DNA from: Deltaproteobacteria bacterium
GTDB taxonomy: Bacteria; SAR324; NAC60-12
Reading direction: 5' to 3'
Length of the DNA stretch: 64,000 nucleotides
NCBI GenBank assembly: GCA_002685535.1
Contig: NYXK01000071.1
Location: forward strand, 1 to 64,000
Positions 35,100 through 45,782 of this stretch are shown here, in pieces. The notes below the pieces were generated by a model that worked only from the letters and a program-made list of their open reading frames with translations, was not told where the DNA came from and did no database searches. The translations under genes and the position numbers were made by a program. Positions within the stretch are counted from its first letter, which is position 1. Each line of letters begins with the position of its first letter.

Positions 35100-35904
35100 G
35101 TTGCACTTCTGCTTATGTTAGCTTCTGTTGTCCGCGCCATGAGCCCGAGCCTCTACCACTAGTGTCGAATAAATATCTCCCCCAGCAAACCGATCTTTAT
35201 TTCCGGACCTCATCATCCCAAGTGATCTTTTCAATCTAATAATACGTCCAACATACGATTTTCCTTCATGTGGCTCGAGTTTCAAATGTTAACCTGCACA
35301 TATTTCCCGGTGAAGTTAAACTTCGCTTCTTGGGTTCCCATGATCATGGTACGCGAATTCCCCTAATTGAGCTGAACGAGATGGTCAAAATGGCCAGTTT
35401 TTCGCGATGAGAGGTACCCGGACTAAATTCATTGTTTTCAAATTCATAAAATCATGAATCACGGCCGCCGTGGTGGCACTCAAGATTGCCGTACTGCTGT
35501 CGAGGCTTGCTGAGCTACCGCCTTATCGTCTGAAGGATTCATGAGTTACCGGCGGCATCAAGTGCAAGACTTCAAAAGGGGTCAGACGAACAGCAATCGG
35601 CCTTTTGACTTCCATTTGAGTTCTCATTGATTGTATCCAAAGAGTCAAACTCCATTCTTTGTCTCCCTTGCCGTGTGGCCATGAAAGATATTTCACTTGC
35701 GTCAAAGACAGTGGTCACTTCGTGTGACCAGAACACTAAGTTCCCCTCGGAACAGGGAATCAAAATAGAGCCACGGCCTGAAGAAAGCTTATATATACCA
35801 ACGTCTTCCCCAATAAGTCCGTATGATAGCGCCAGTCTCTATTACATTTCAGTTTCAATCTCAAACTCACTTTTTCACGAGAACTAGCACATCTACTCTT
35901 CGCG
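35100..35904. other. Intergenic between tandem copies
   Basis: No gene is seen. A TATATATA run near 35789-35797 lies about 110 bp upstream of the second copy, at the place expected for its former promoter. Confidence 0.45.
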
Positions 35905-37002
35905 GTGTCTCAACTCAAGTTTCGCATCACAGTGGACTTCCGCATCGCCTTCAAAGATACCTCTACGAAGCCTGTGACGAATGACGAGTATCGCGAAAGA
36001 GCGATGGCATTGTTTGCCAAGATTGAAGGCAATATCACTGAATTGGGGCTTTCTGCTTCGCCAACAAGGACCGGGGATGAACTCAAGTTGGATGCCAAAT
36101 GCTGTACGTCTGTGATGGATCATTAACCGGGCCTCAGGAACAAAGTTGACCATTGGGTTGTACGCAAGCCGTCACCAAAAGGTATTTCCCCCCAGAACTG
36201 CAATAGCTTCTGCAAGGTCTGTCTCTGGACGCCGTGGCCTCCCAATTCGGCAGAATCCATGGACAGTCTTCGGAAATTATTTCCAATGCTGGAAAGAGAA
36301 TACGAGGTGGTCTTATCCCTGGACTGGAGTTCGAACGATTGCGTGATGGATGTCCGCATCGCCCAAGTCGAGGGCTACTTTGACCGATAACAAGTCCAAA
36401 ACACGATGGCCTTCCTTTGGCCATTTAAGGAGAAGCTCGATGGGCTGCATGAACATTCATCAGTCGATGATCGTCGTACTGATTGGACTCATCGTCAGCC
36501 AGTACATGACAATTGCAAGTTATCGTGGTCAGACTATCTTAAACCATTGACCGGAGAAGAGGAGACGGAAAAGATCTTCGCTTGCACGTCTACAAAAAAA
36601 GTCTATGACCTGACAATCCATCGAGATCCCTGGGGAAGCTTGGTCTACGGCATGGACCACTGGAGTACCGATGAGAATAGTTGCTTGATTCAAGCCTTCA
36701 CGTTCGAGCAAGAGAGGACTACTCTGGATGCCGAAGGAGTAGAGAAGTGGCTTAAGGTTTGTGCCGGCATCATCAATTTTACAGCGAAGGGAAAATCCAC
36801 GACGGACCTGCGACGCTTCATCATCTCTCGTATGGACGATGAAACGTACACACCTTTCATTCTCTTGACAGACATAGGTTTGCAGGAACAAGCCGAGTAC
36901 TACAGAGAAGTAGCCATCAAGAGACACAACGAAAGGCGAATAACACTTGACGACTTGGCAGCAGAGGTCGATGCTGCATTGTCAATTGATGACTCTGAGT
37001 GA
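35905..37002 (+). pseudogene. Amidoligase-like paralogue (copy 2), broken
   Basis: This frame aligns along its length with copy 1 (33873-35099), from FRITVDFR at the start through CLWTPW, the VKN-helix equivalent and DWTHRQP, to GVEKWLKVCAGIINF and IGLQEQAEYYREV at the end. Two lesions are visible in the shared frame. The position of copy 1's ATG holds GTG (35905), with no in-frame ATG upstream before a stop. A TAA occurs at 36388-36390, inside the VKN-helix region. An earlier TAA at 36124 lies within a possible 42-nt GT...AG intron whose removal keeps the frame, so it need not be a lesion. An ATG at 36406 opens a 198-residue frame, so a short product is still possible. Confidence 0.65.
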
Positions 37003-37205
37003 TGGATTTGATGCCATAATCTCGGGCGTTGAACACCTGTACCTTGGTCAGAATAGATTCCTTCAATTGGCATATGTCCCATAAAATGAACCATGTGAAT
37101 TTTGAAAGTGATATAAGTTGACTTCAAGCTGTCGTATTTTTGAGACTACTGAACTAACTCGCAGGCCTAAGCGAGCCATGAAGATCTCACTCCTCTACTG
37201 TACAT

Positions 37206-38561
37206 CTAAAATCCTGGACAGCTTCCACGATCTCCGAGCCCAATCATCTCCGCTGAAAGAAGGAATTCCATAAATCCTGCGCTTGTCTCCAACATGTTCT
37301 GGTGATATTGCTCCGGAGTAGGATAGAAAGCACATGATGCTTCTCTGTTTCCAAATCCGAACTCCACCGTGAAACCATGGATTTTGCTCTTGCTTGGATC
37401 AGCGAAGTGACGCGAGTACGCGTAATCATCACTGGCACCAGAAGTAGGATACAGGTATGCTGCCTGCTCAACCTCGTAATGTCGTCCTGTGGTCGCATCC
37501 ATCGCATTTCCCATTCTCATGGCCGCGTAGATCTTGTCCCTCCAGTCATTGCTGGGCACGTACTCGGAGTAAACGAGACCATCAGATGGTTGATCTGGCA
37601 TTAGACCTCTTTCTTCGTTGTAAGTCGCGTTCATAAAATTCATCCCTGGCATGCTTGACTGGCTGTCGTCGGACCCCCAGTTGTAAAGGACGACACCAAT
37701 GTAGGAATGGATGTCTAGGAACCAGCGAAGGGCATTGAACTTGTTCATGACCCACACGATGCTCTTCGTCTCGGCTTCTGATTCCGGGGCAATGCCGTGA
37801 AAGGTTTGTGCCGCTGGGTTATTGGATGCAACATTTGGCGCAACAGTTGCAGTGAAAACTTTGGGAAAATCCCACAAGAAGTCGAAGTTACGGTTGAGAT
37901 CAATGCCGATCGAATTGGGGTTTCCAGGAATGGCTGACGCTGGGTTACGGTTCTTTCTCCAGCAAGAATTGGTAGCTTGATCCCAAGCAACTCCATCAGG
38001 ATTGCTCAATGGCAAGAACACAATGCCTACGGAGTACGCCTTGCGAACGTCTTCGAATGAGAAAGTCCGGCCACCATAGACGAGACCCACTTTGTTCTTG
38101 TAGGCGTACAGCAGGTCTCCAAGGAAGTACAGCAGGTTGTCGGATGAGCCACGTTCTCTTGCATGAATGGCGGCGTTGAGAAAGACGCGAAATGAGTTGT
38201 CACATTTCCCTTGGAACTTCCCTCCGATCTTGCCTCCAAAGATCGTCGCGTTCTCGTAGGTCTTGAAGGGTGTCTCGAAAGTGTCTATGCCATACACATT
38301 GGCGAGACCTTTGAAAGCACTCTCAATCTCCTTGACGCTGAGTAGAGTCCCAAGGTCGGTTCCGGCAGGTTGAGTTCCGAGTCCTCTGGGAGCGATGGTA
38401 CCGCCTTGGAAGCGATCACCTGTTCCGATGGCGATGCCGGTGTTGGTAGTTTGTCGACGAACAGGTGCAGCGCCATCGAACTCAGACTCTTCTGGGAGGA
38501 GACATGCCTGAGATAGAGGCAGAAGAGCCAAAAAGGCGGGCACGATCCTTGAAAACTTCAT
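37206..38561 (-). CDS. Secreted M14 zinc carboxypeptidase
   Basis: This intronless gene encodes 451 residues. A signal peptide (MKFSRIVPAFLALLPLSQA) is followed by a propeptide-like segment and the M14 peptidase domain. Zinc ligands are His133 and Glu136 in IHARERGSSDN and His285 in LDIHSYIG. The substrate carboxylate-binding Arg lies in DLNRNF (Arg224), and the catalytic Glu is Glu400 in FTVEFGFG. All key residues are present, so it should release C-terminal amino acids outside the cell. The domain resembles the secreted fungal and Streptomyces-type M14 group rather than vacuolar carboxypeptidases. A TATATA run at 38629-38636 lies about 70 bp upstream of the start. The frame is intact. Confidence 0.93.
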   Translation of the reverse strand: MKFSRIVPAFLALLPLSQACLLPEESEFDGAAPVRRQTTNTGIAIGTGDRFQGGTIAPRGLGTQPAGTDLGTLLSVKEIESAFKGLANVYGIDTFETPFKTYENATIFGGKIGGKFQGKCDNSFRVFLNAAIHARERGSSDNLLYFLGDLLYAYKNKVGLVYGGRTFSFEDVRKAYSVGIVFLPLSNPDGVAWDQATNSCWRKNRNPASAIPGNPNSIGIDLNRNFDFLWDFPKVFTATVAPNVASNNPAAQTFHGIAPESEAETKSIVWVMNKFNALRWFLDIHSYIGVVLYNWGSDDSQSSMPGMNFMNATYNEERGLMPDQPSDGLVYSEYVPSNDWRDKIYAAMRMGNAMDATTGRHYEVEQAAYLYPTSGASDDYAYSRHFADPSKSKIHGFTVEFGFGNREASCAFYPTPEQYHQNMLETSAGFMEFLLSAEMIGLGDRGSCPGF

Positions 38562-39630
38562 CGTCTCGAAAAGTAGACAGCCAGTGACTCAGGCGAAGTA
38601 CGCCACTTCACCTCGGAGGTCATCATCGTTTATATACTGGAATCTCCATCAGCTGCCTGGTGCACCAGCCACTGATACTGCAGGTATGTTTGCCAAGTTG
38701 CCAATCTGCATATTCTCTGGGCATGCTATATTTCGGAATCTAGAAGTTGTTTAGCTGTGGCATTTTCTCGCTTGTGGAGCTCGCTGTGGAATGATTGGCT
38801 GTCACCAAGTGGGGAAAGCTGACCAACTTTCAATTCCCAACCTTCTGAGCGCTTTCTAGAACGCCCCTTGTGCGTGGAAATTACTTTTGATCCAGGAACG
38901 AGTTGCGATACGAATCGGATGTTCCTGGATTCTGGCTTATCTGCTCCTTGCCAAGTTGCCAAGGTCCCAAGTTCACGCTTGCCAATGCTTGCCATGTTTA
39001 TTTAGGAAGCTGGATAATGTGCCCAGCCGTTATCGAACCAGATATCGATATCAAGTCAGATTTACATCGACATCTTGCATAGTGCGGGGTTGGTGTTACC
39101 GAGGATACGTAGTCAGAGTAAATAGTCTATCTCGACATAAATCAGATGAGGCAGGTAGTAACAGAGCTGACTGCTTGGCGCGCACTTACTTGAAAGCCAC
39201 AAGACAAATAACTCACCATCCCACTTCTGTTTTCATGAAAATTTCCTCCTTCATCTCCTGTCTGGCTTATGTGGCACAGTTTTGTAAGAAGCGTTGCAGC
39301 ATCAGCGAGTCATCTCTTTACCGGAGTGGCCGAGTGCCGATTTCTTGACTCTTGGCATTAACTGTGATGCTAAAGTCAACAGCTTTTCTCGTGCTCCTCT
39401 ACGAATGCAAAGCTGGTGTAGATGTTTGTATAATTCCGAACACATCTCTGTCAGAATGTATAGGCTGGCGGGATCCGTCATCAGTCATGTTTTCTATCTA
39501 AAGTCCGTCGGGTTTAATGCAGTCGACAGCCTAAATCCGATTTTACAGGTCTACAATTCCTTCCTTTTCAATTCATTCCTTGTTCCGAATAGTAGTTTCT
39601 CTCAATTCTTTGATATTCAGGAATACATTA
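38562..39630. other. 1.07 kb intergenic region
   Basis: This is the divergent upstream region of the carboxypeptidase and the NTF2-like gene. A stretch near 39319 resembles the start of a tRNA-Ser/Leu but has no matching arms. No gene is seen. Confidence 0.4.
38629..38636 (-). promoter_or_regulatory. TATA box of carboxypeptidase gene
   Basis: A TATATAAAC-like element reads on the minus strand about 70 bp upstream of the carboxypeptidase ATG, a normal distance for a fungal core promoter. Confidence 0.45.
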
Positions 39631-40164
39631 ATGGCAGCTAAACAGCTCGAGGATTCCGCCGCCGCTAGGCACACAACAGCATTTGCCTTCATCGAAAGTT
39701 TCTCTACACTGTCAGCAATTGACATGATCTCGGTGCGAACACCTTCTTGCACGCATCTTTTCGCTCCTCGATCTTTGGGCGACATCGCTCATTCTCCAAT
39801 GTCCAACGAGCAGTTCGCAGGTCACAGATCACACTTCGATGGCGTGCTTACGTCCTTCCCATTCCAAGTCAAGGAAATGATTGACAATCCAACTGCAAAT
39901 CAAGTCTTGGTCTGGACTACTGCCTCCCCAGTCTGGGAGCCAGCAGTCACTTCAGATGTTGATAAAGAGATGGACTGGTCGTATACTGGGGAATATATGT
40001 TTCTGTTGACTTTTGAAGAAGGGGAAACAGGAACGAGTGATGGAGGGAAAGTCAAGCGAATCGAGAGGATCGTCGAATTTCTTGACAGCAAAGGAACAGA
40101 TAGGCTTCGAGCGCTGATGCAAGCAGCAACTAAGAACCTTCAAGCATTGAAAGAGGCAAAGTGA
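39631..40164 (+). CDS. NTF2-like (SnoaL-type) protein
   Basis: This single exon encodes 177 residues from MAAKQLEDSAAARH. The sequence fits a small alpha+beta cone fold of the NTF2/SnoaL type: an opening helix (AFAFIESFSTLSA), a histidine-rich loop, the strand QVLVWTTASPVWEP, then EYMFLLTFEE and KVKRIERIVEFLDS ending in a helix. This is the usual order of a pocket-lining sheet in fungal SnoaL-like proteins, some of which act in natural-product pathways. No signal peptide. No biosynthetic core enzyme is near, so a pathway role is not supported. An in-frame TTG-led extension upstream was rejected in favour of the ATG. Confidence 0.65.
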   Translation: MAAKQLEDSAAARHTTAFAFIESFSTLSAIDMISVRTPSCTHLFAPRSLGDIAHSPMSNEQFAGHRSHFDGVLTSFPFQVKEMIDNPTANQVLVWTTASPVWEPAVTSDVDKEMDWSYTGEYMFLLTFEEGETGTSDGGKVKRIERIVEFLDSKGTDRLRALMQAATKNLQALKEAK

Positions 40165-40732
40165 GAGGCGGAACACCTCCAGGCGAGAGCTAAGCGAATA
40201 ATAACAAGGGGGGCGAACTTCACATGCTCTGCTCCAAGTCCACTATCTATGCCACAACTATCTTTCCTGTTGCGCTGATTTCGAATTGAAGCGTAGAGGA
40301 TATTGCAGTCCCTTCGGCAACGACGTACACATCGAAGTTCATTCATTTCACGTGACCTCATTCTGACGATATGCAAGGCAGGCTGCAGCTGTGCTTACTT
40401 CAGCCTGCATGAGCTGAACTTGCGTCTTATATTGGAGGCCCTAGTCTTTTCGCGATAATCCCTTTCGACCTCTTCTTCTTTTCCTTTCCAGAACCCCCGA
40501 CGAGATCAAGCACCAAGCATGGTGGCTAGCTGGGTTCCATATCATCCCACCATGGCCAAGCTTAGGTTGACGGCTCTCACCGACAGAACGAAAGAGAGTG
40601 GCTCGAAATCTGGATTCGTGTCTAATCTGCTCAGAAGCACTACGAGGTTGAGGCGGTTTGGTAGCCGGTCAGTCACGGATTCGCCCGAGATCTGGATGAG
40701 TTCTCTGCTGATGAGATACCAGGTCTCGAGAT
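40165..40732. other. Intergenic
   Basis: Contains an open frame from 40519 that overlaps the next gene's start out of frame. I could not splice it in frame to that gene. Nothing else seen. Confidence 0.4.
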
Positions 40733-41553
40733 ATGGCAACACTCGAGCACCCTGGATGTGTGCAGCTAAATAGCGCTCTACTTTCTTTACCCAGAGAAGT
40801 GAGAGACATTATCTGGAGGAACTTAATGGGCTCCATGATCATTCATTTATGGATCGATGAGAGTAATGGCAAGAAGCTGAGAGGTTCATTCTGCCGGGCT
40901 GAAGATGAACATTGTAGACTGAGATGTCGAGCCTGGCTACAAAAGACAGAAAATGCCAAGTGGGCTACGCTCGGGGTTTACGGTTTCGTCTTGGCTTGTA
41001 CGCAAACGTAAGCCTTGTCTCTTTGTTAGAAGTTCCGGGCTGACAGCACAGATATGCGGAGAGCATTAGATATCTGTATGAGTTGAACTATTTTGACACA
41101 AGATCACCAGAAGTGGTCTGCGGCCTTCCCAAATTTCTTCCGAGTCGAAGGCTGAACACCATTCGCTCATTCACATTTTGCTGGACTCTTCCGAAACCAC
41201 CATCACTCTCAGTAGAAGCCCGTAATTGTTGCCAAGAGAAGAAGTTTGAGCAGGCCATGAGGCGTTGCAACCGATATCAGAGAGAGTGGATACAGACATG
41301 GAACTCGTTGACCACAATGGAAGGTCTAGTATTCCTTCGCATCGAAATGAACACTGTTGGGCGAGAGTCAGTCACAGGAGTGTGGGAAGGGTCGGATCTG
41401 GAAATCATGAAGGTTGTGCAAATTCCAGAGACTGTGCTTCTGGTCATGGAAGATGAAAGTGCGAGAAGGATGAGACGACTGATCAAAGCGCCAAATCTGA
41501 CTATTGTTGGGATCCTGGAAGAGGAAGTTCAGATTAAGAAACACGCAACATAG
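40733..41553 (+). CDS. DUF7730/F-box-like protein
   Basis: Two exons (40733-41007 and 41052-41553, intron 44 nt with GTAAGC donor) encode 258 residues. The opening SALLSLPREVRDIIWRNL and IIHLWIDES is the family signature, related to F-box-like LPxEVRxxIW helices. The splice rebuilds LACTQTYAESIRYLYELN, the expected 'cohort of local neighbours' helix, followed by FDTRSPEVVCGLPKFLP and RLNTIRSFTF. These proteins are common in fungi and have no known activity; F-box-like substrate recognition is only inferred. The start is the ATG at 40733; a longer N-terminus through the upstream frame is possible but not supported. Confidence 0.75.
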
Positions 41554-41733
41554 CTAAAAGACTAGCGGCTACACAGACAGGAAATCAACACTTCAACGAC
41601 GATCCAGCTACTGTCTGGACAGACTCGTGTCGATGTCAACAACCTTCCCGCCTTCTATCTCAGTCCCATTGATCGGAGCAGCCATTCACCCAGTGGTAGC
41701 AACATACAAAATATGCTTGACACTATCCGTCCG

Positions 41734-42649
41734 TCAAAATGTACAAGACGTCCCACCAACGACGGTCAACTCAACCGCCTCACCTGCAGCGACCGCCATT
41801 TCTCCTCCAGCTTTGCGAACGACAATCATGTTCAGCACATTCTGTGCCAGCCAGCATTGCCTTTGCCGTCAAACACGATATCATCCACCGATATATTCTT
41901 CTCAAGAACCTCCACATCGCCAACAGCCTGGAAGCTTTCGTCGATCTTAACCCTACGACAAGTAGGCTTCCCTATATTTGTCCAGTGCAAATAGCCGTTT
42001 CGAATCTTAATCCATTTATACCTCTTGGCATGCCAGGTGGTGCAGGCAGTTGCATCTCTTCGATTTGGACTGCAATCCCACACGTCCCATCTTTAATGTC
42101 AAGCTTCCAGACAGCGCCAATTCCCGAGTCAGAGATCAGAACTGTACCTTTGTGTCTCGAACAAACCTCCGCGTCGATTGACAAATGCAATAGTAGATAA
42201 GTCAGCGACGTTTTCGGTTTTTGTCGTGGCATCCGTGTTGCAAGACCTTATGTCAACCTCCCAGATCTTGTACGATCCAGCTTCATCAGCGGAATTGCGA
42301 GGCTGCCCGCCTGTGACGTAAAAGATACCAGGCTGGACTTCGATGATGCCGGTTAAGCCAAGGACCTCGGGGAACTTGGCGACGAGTATTGCGCTGCCGG
42401 GCTTCTCATTGTCAATGAGGCAGGCTTCAGGTGTTGTGAGTAGGTGATAAGTATGGTTCCATTAGAGCGGACTGCGAGGTTTTCGATCCATGTCGGGAGA
42501 GGGAATTGATGGATGGTCTTGGTTGGAAGAGGAGGGTCCAGGTAGACGAGCCCAGGTATGATGAAGCTGAATTTATCTATCCGAGAAGAAGCTCTTTCCA
42601 GGTGGGCTGATAGACATTTGACCTTTCCAGTCGAGGCAGGACTGTACAT
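41734..42649 (-). pseudogene. SMP-30/NHL-type beta-propeller pseudogene
   Basis: Reading the minus strand through three frame families rebuilds one fungal six-bladed propeller: TWIENLAVRSNGTILIT, then LLTTPEACLIDNEKPGS with VAKFPEVLGLTGIIEVQPG and KIWEVDIRSCN, then KGTVLISDSGIGAVWKLD, then RNGYLHWTNIGKPTCRRVKI, ending in QNVLNMIVVRKAGGEM and ELTVVGGTSCTF. Frame changes occur near 42440, near 42150-42190, near 42000 and near 41850. At three of them loss of a single C in the expected order explains the shift. No splice sites fit. The N-terminal signal peptide expected for this secreted group is not recognisable. The intact family resembles SMP-30/gluconolactonase-like enzymes. Confidence 0.75.
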
Positions 42650-43248
42650 CGCAGAAGTCTTACTATCTCCGATGTGTTTCTGTGGCTTCGATATCTGTTC
42701 CCAATGCTCAGAATTGAGCCAATTAAATTGAGATCCCTTTAGCCTTGCTCAAGATAGCCTCTCTTGGTTGGCAGGATTCAGCATCCTTCGCCTAGCTTTG
42801 TACATCTACTAGTAAGCTTATTCGAGCAAAGGCAGAATCGCCACCCGACTGGTTTTCACAGTTTGACCTGTAATACGAGGCTCGATGTTGGACTCTACCT
42901 GCTACTTTCTCGGCCGACTTCAGTAAAATTACCTCACAAATATACCTGCACGAACGTGCGAGCTGTATCGTATGGTTCTGGTTAGATCATCGTACTAAGT
43001 ACCGTACTTACTGAACGTCACTTCTGATACACAACGCTCGGCATTGGGCAAACCGTAAATTTTGGGGGCGTAATATGTTACTTTATAAACTAGTCCTCAT
43101 CGTTCTTGAGATACAAAACAATGTTCCAGCTTGCGGAAACTTGCCCTTAGAAAGATGATGATTTTCTGAAAACACGGCAGTTATCTAATCCTAACGTCAT
43201 CGCTCCCAGCCCTTTTCCCTTGCTTGCCCAGTCGAAAAGAATAAACTG
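42650..43248. other. Intergenic, nothing recognised
   Basis: Flanks the propeller pseudogene and the 3' end of the Clr5 gene. Only chance frames. Confidence 0.45.
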
Positions 43249-45063
43249 TCAGGTCTGCATTGCTTCCAAATCTGTCTCATCCAATCCAATCATGTTGTTC
43301 ATTTCCAGGCGCAAACCGTCAGCTTCCTCCGATCTATTCCAGTCTCGAAGCCACCCCTCCAGTGTTGCCATGTGCCGAAGTCTCGACGGGTGCTCCATTC
43401 CCCATCCCTGGACTGCAAGCTCTATACCCCTTCGAATGTTCTTCTCCGCTGAAACAAAAGACCCCTGTTGAAATTGACAGTCCGCTAAGAATACCAGTGC
43501 CTGTTCCTGGATTCCTAGCGAGAGTTCTGATCTTTCGGCTTGCGACGCAACCATAATCTCTTCCCCCAAAATTTCGGCTTCCATATACTTGCCTTGATTG
43601 AAGAGGTTATTCCCAAGGTGAAGTGTAATTTTAAACACCAGCGAGCTATTTGTACCAAGTTGCTCCTCGAAATCAGAAAGGAGTTTTCGAAGAAGTCGTT
43701 CTTCCTCAACTGAGTTATCCATTCCGCAGACATTTCCAATGTAAGACAGTTCTGCTAAAAGATTTATGTTCGCGAAACGGCCAAACCCAGTCTGTAAAGC
43801 GTCATTATTGCACCTCCAAGCTCGGATTGCTGTTTCTTGGAGAAGTTCGGGCTCCACCGTTCCCAGCAATCGACATATCCGTCGCAATGGTACGTGATCT
43901 CCGATGACTTTTTCAGCCATTTGTGTAATGTATCGGCGCAGAGAGTGCGTTATCTCAATCATATCGTATCGTAGGAAGAGGAAGAACACGTCCAAAAAAT
44001 AATCTAATGTTCGTGGATGTGGAGCTCGAAGTATATCAGGGACGAGTCCGAAGGCCTTTGACAACAGCCGTCGAAAATCGTTGAATGAACCCTTTCGGTT
44101 CAGCTCCCAAGCGTTGTAACAGTGGTCCGAGAAAGCCGCAATGGACTTAGGTAGAAGCATATCAGCATTATCCTCAGCGGGTAATCCATGCCTGTCGAAA
44201 GTTCGAACTCCGCTCTGAAATGTGTAAACGAGGTGTTCTTTGATGGTATGGAAGAGCTCCTCTGGAATTTTGAGACTTGTGAGCGGTGACATTGGCCGCG
44301 AGATGTTGGAACCGTGGATAGAAGAACGGCTATAATTGCGAAGCAGCTTCATCTGGGAATTTTCCTCGACAGTATGGTCATTGGAATTGCTGCCTGTGTC
44401 CTCGTTGAAATTGTCAGACCACAGCATCATATCTGGCAGCAACTGTGTCGCCGAGGACAAGCTGCCCGAAGAGGTTGAGATCATATCGGTAGAGAGACAG
44501 GCTTCCCATGCTGGAAGCATGTCACCGTCAACTGGCGCAAACGGTCCGATAAAGGCGCCTGCTCCTGATGGTGGAGTCTTGCACTGAACGTAGGATGGTA
44601 TCGAGGCCCTAGATCCTGGTTTTCCGGATCCTGGTCCCTTGGTATGGCGAAGCAAGCGACCCATCCCAACAACCTGACCATGAAGCTCGATCGTTGTCCT
44701 TTTCCTCATGAGATCTCGCTCAGCCTTTCGTTGAATGAGAGCAACAGCCTCGTGTTTCTTGATGTTCTTGCAGAGACCCCATCTGGTTATACGATCTTTA
44801 TACATTCTTTCACTATAGAACTCTTAGTCTTCAAGTGGATCGACGTAAGCGTTGTGAGTTCTAATGATGACTTACTTTGCGACAAAACCTGCTTGCTCCA
44901 TGATACTCATGACATCCTTCAGCTTCAGCTTCTCGTCGCGATACAGGTGTGTGATTTGTGGTCGACGAGAATCCCATTCGGTCTTGGTAGGACCAGAGCG
45001 GCTCGTTACACCCAGAGCAGACGACTTCGTATCTTGAGTCCCGATTGGAAATGGGTGATCCAT
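43249..45063 (-). CDS. Clr5-domain protein
   Basis: Two exons (45063-44876 and 44812-43249, intron 63 nt with GTAAGT donor) encode 583 residues beginning MDHPFPIGTQDTK. The splice rebuilds the Clr5 domain at about 28-85: EWDSRRPQITHLYRDEKLKL, VMSIMEQAGFVA and YKDRITRWGLCKNIK, the pattern of a short DNA-binding-like module found in many fungal proteins. The C-terminal 300 residues are helical and repeat-like (LGNNLFNQGKYMEAEILGEE, LADCQFQQGSFVSAEKNI), resembling tetratricopeptide repeats. The function of this architecture is not established; a regulatory role is inferred from the domain. The middle region is Ser-rich and probably disordered. Confidence 0.82.
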
Positions 45064-45330
45064 GTTGAGCAGGCGGTACTGGTAGTGACGAGACGGCCTC
45101 AGGAGGAACAAAACAAACAAGCGAGGCTAGCGTGTGAGCAAGGTCAAGAGAAGGCGAAGGCGTACAGAAAATCAGTCACTGAGTGCTTGAGAGTTTAAAA
45201 CTGGGAGAAAGATGGAAGTAGATATAAGGCGATCATCACAGCCTTGCCAATAACGCCGTGACGCAAAAGTACGAGAGGCTTGGGCGGCTCGGGCCCATTG
45301 GCGAATTAGCCGAATCAAAAGTACGATGCA

Positions 45331-45782
45331 TCATGCAGGCGACAAGCCACACCTACTGGAACAGCCTGTCACACAAGGCATGGCTCTATATAACTGGACA
45401 GCATTGCATATGCTCCCAGTGTCCTGGCCTGCTGGTTGTCGCTTCTGGTTGGGGGTGTCTTGCTGACCTTGCGCAGCGCCCAATGCCAAGCCAAAAGCCC
45501 CGTCTCTAGATTTAGTGTTGGGCCAAAGAATTGCCAGGCTAGAGTTGGATTGCTTTCGAACAACAAGAAGGAACAAGTCTGGATGAGATGCAGCGCCCAC
45601 ATTGATTAAATCAACCTTAGAGATGTGAGACGAAGAGCTACCACGCCAGGATATTCGCACATCCAAAACCCACAGATGACGACAGCACTGATTCTGAAAA
45701 CGACGATGACTCACCTGTGAAATTGTTTGAGTGACATAATCATCAATAGGAATAAGAGAGTTAGAGCAAGCTGAGAGTGCAT
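45331..45782 (-). CDS. Possible small secreted cysteine-bearing protein
   Basis: The two-exon model (45782-45715 and 45637-45331, intron 77 nt with a perfect GTGAGT donor) gives 124 residues. The first 22 form a strong signal peptide (MHSQLALTLLFLLMIMS). The mature part is unremarkable until the C-terminus, which carries four cysteines in CNAV, PCVTGCSSRCG. A TATATAAA on the minus strand at 45918-45926 lies about 140 bp upstream. I do not recognise a family. Evidence is the combination of signal peptide, splice site, frame and TATA box; none is decisive alone, and the second exon could be chance. A role in secretion or effector function is speculation. Confidence 0.4.

Noticed and set aside
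36124-36126. First in-frame TAA of amidoligase-like copy 2 as a lesion
   Set aside because: It falls inside a possible 42-nt intron with GTACGT donor, so it need not disrupt the product.
39319-39400. tRNA-Ser/Leu-like start GGAGTGGCCGAGTG
   Set aside because: No matching acceptor stem, anticodon arm or T-loop follows.
43249-44805. 518-residue frame as a complete gene
   Set aside because: It starts inside the Clr5 domain; the 63-nt intron and upstream exon at 44876-45063 restore the full domain.
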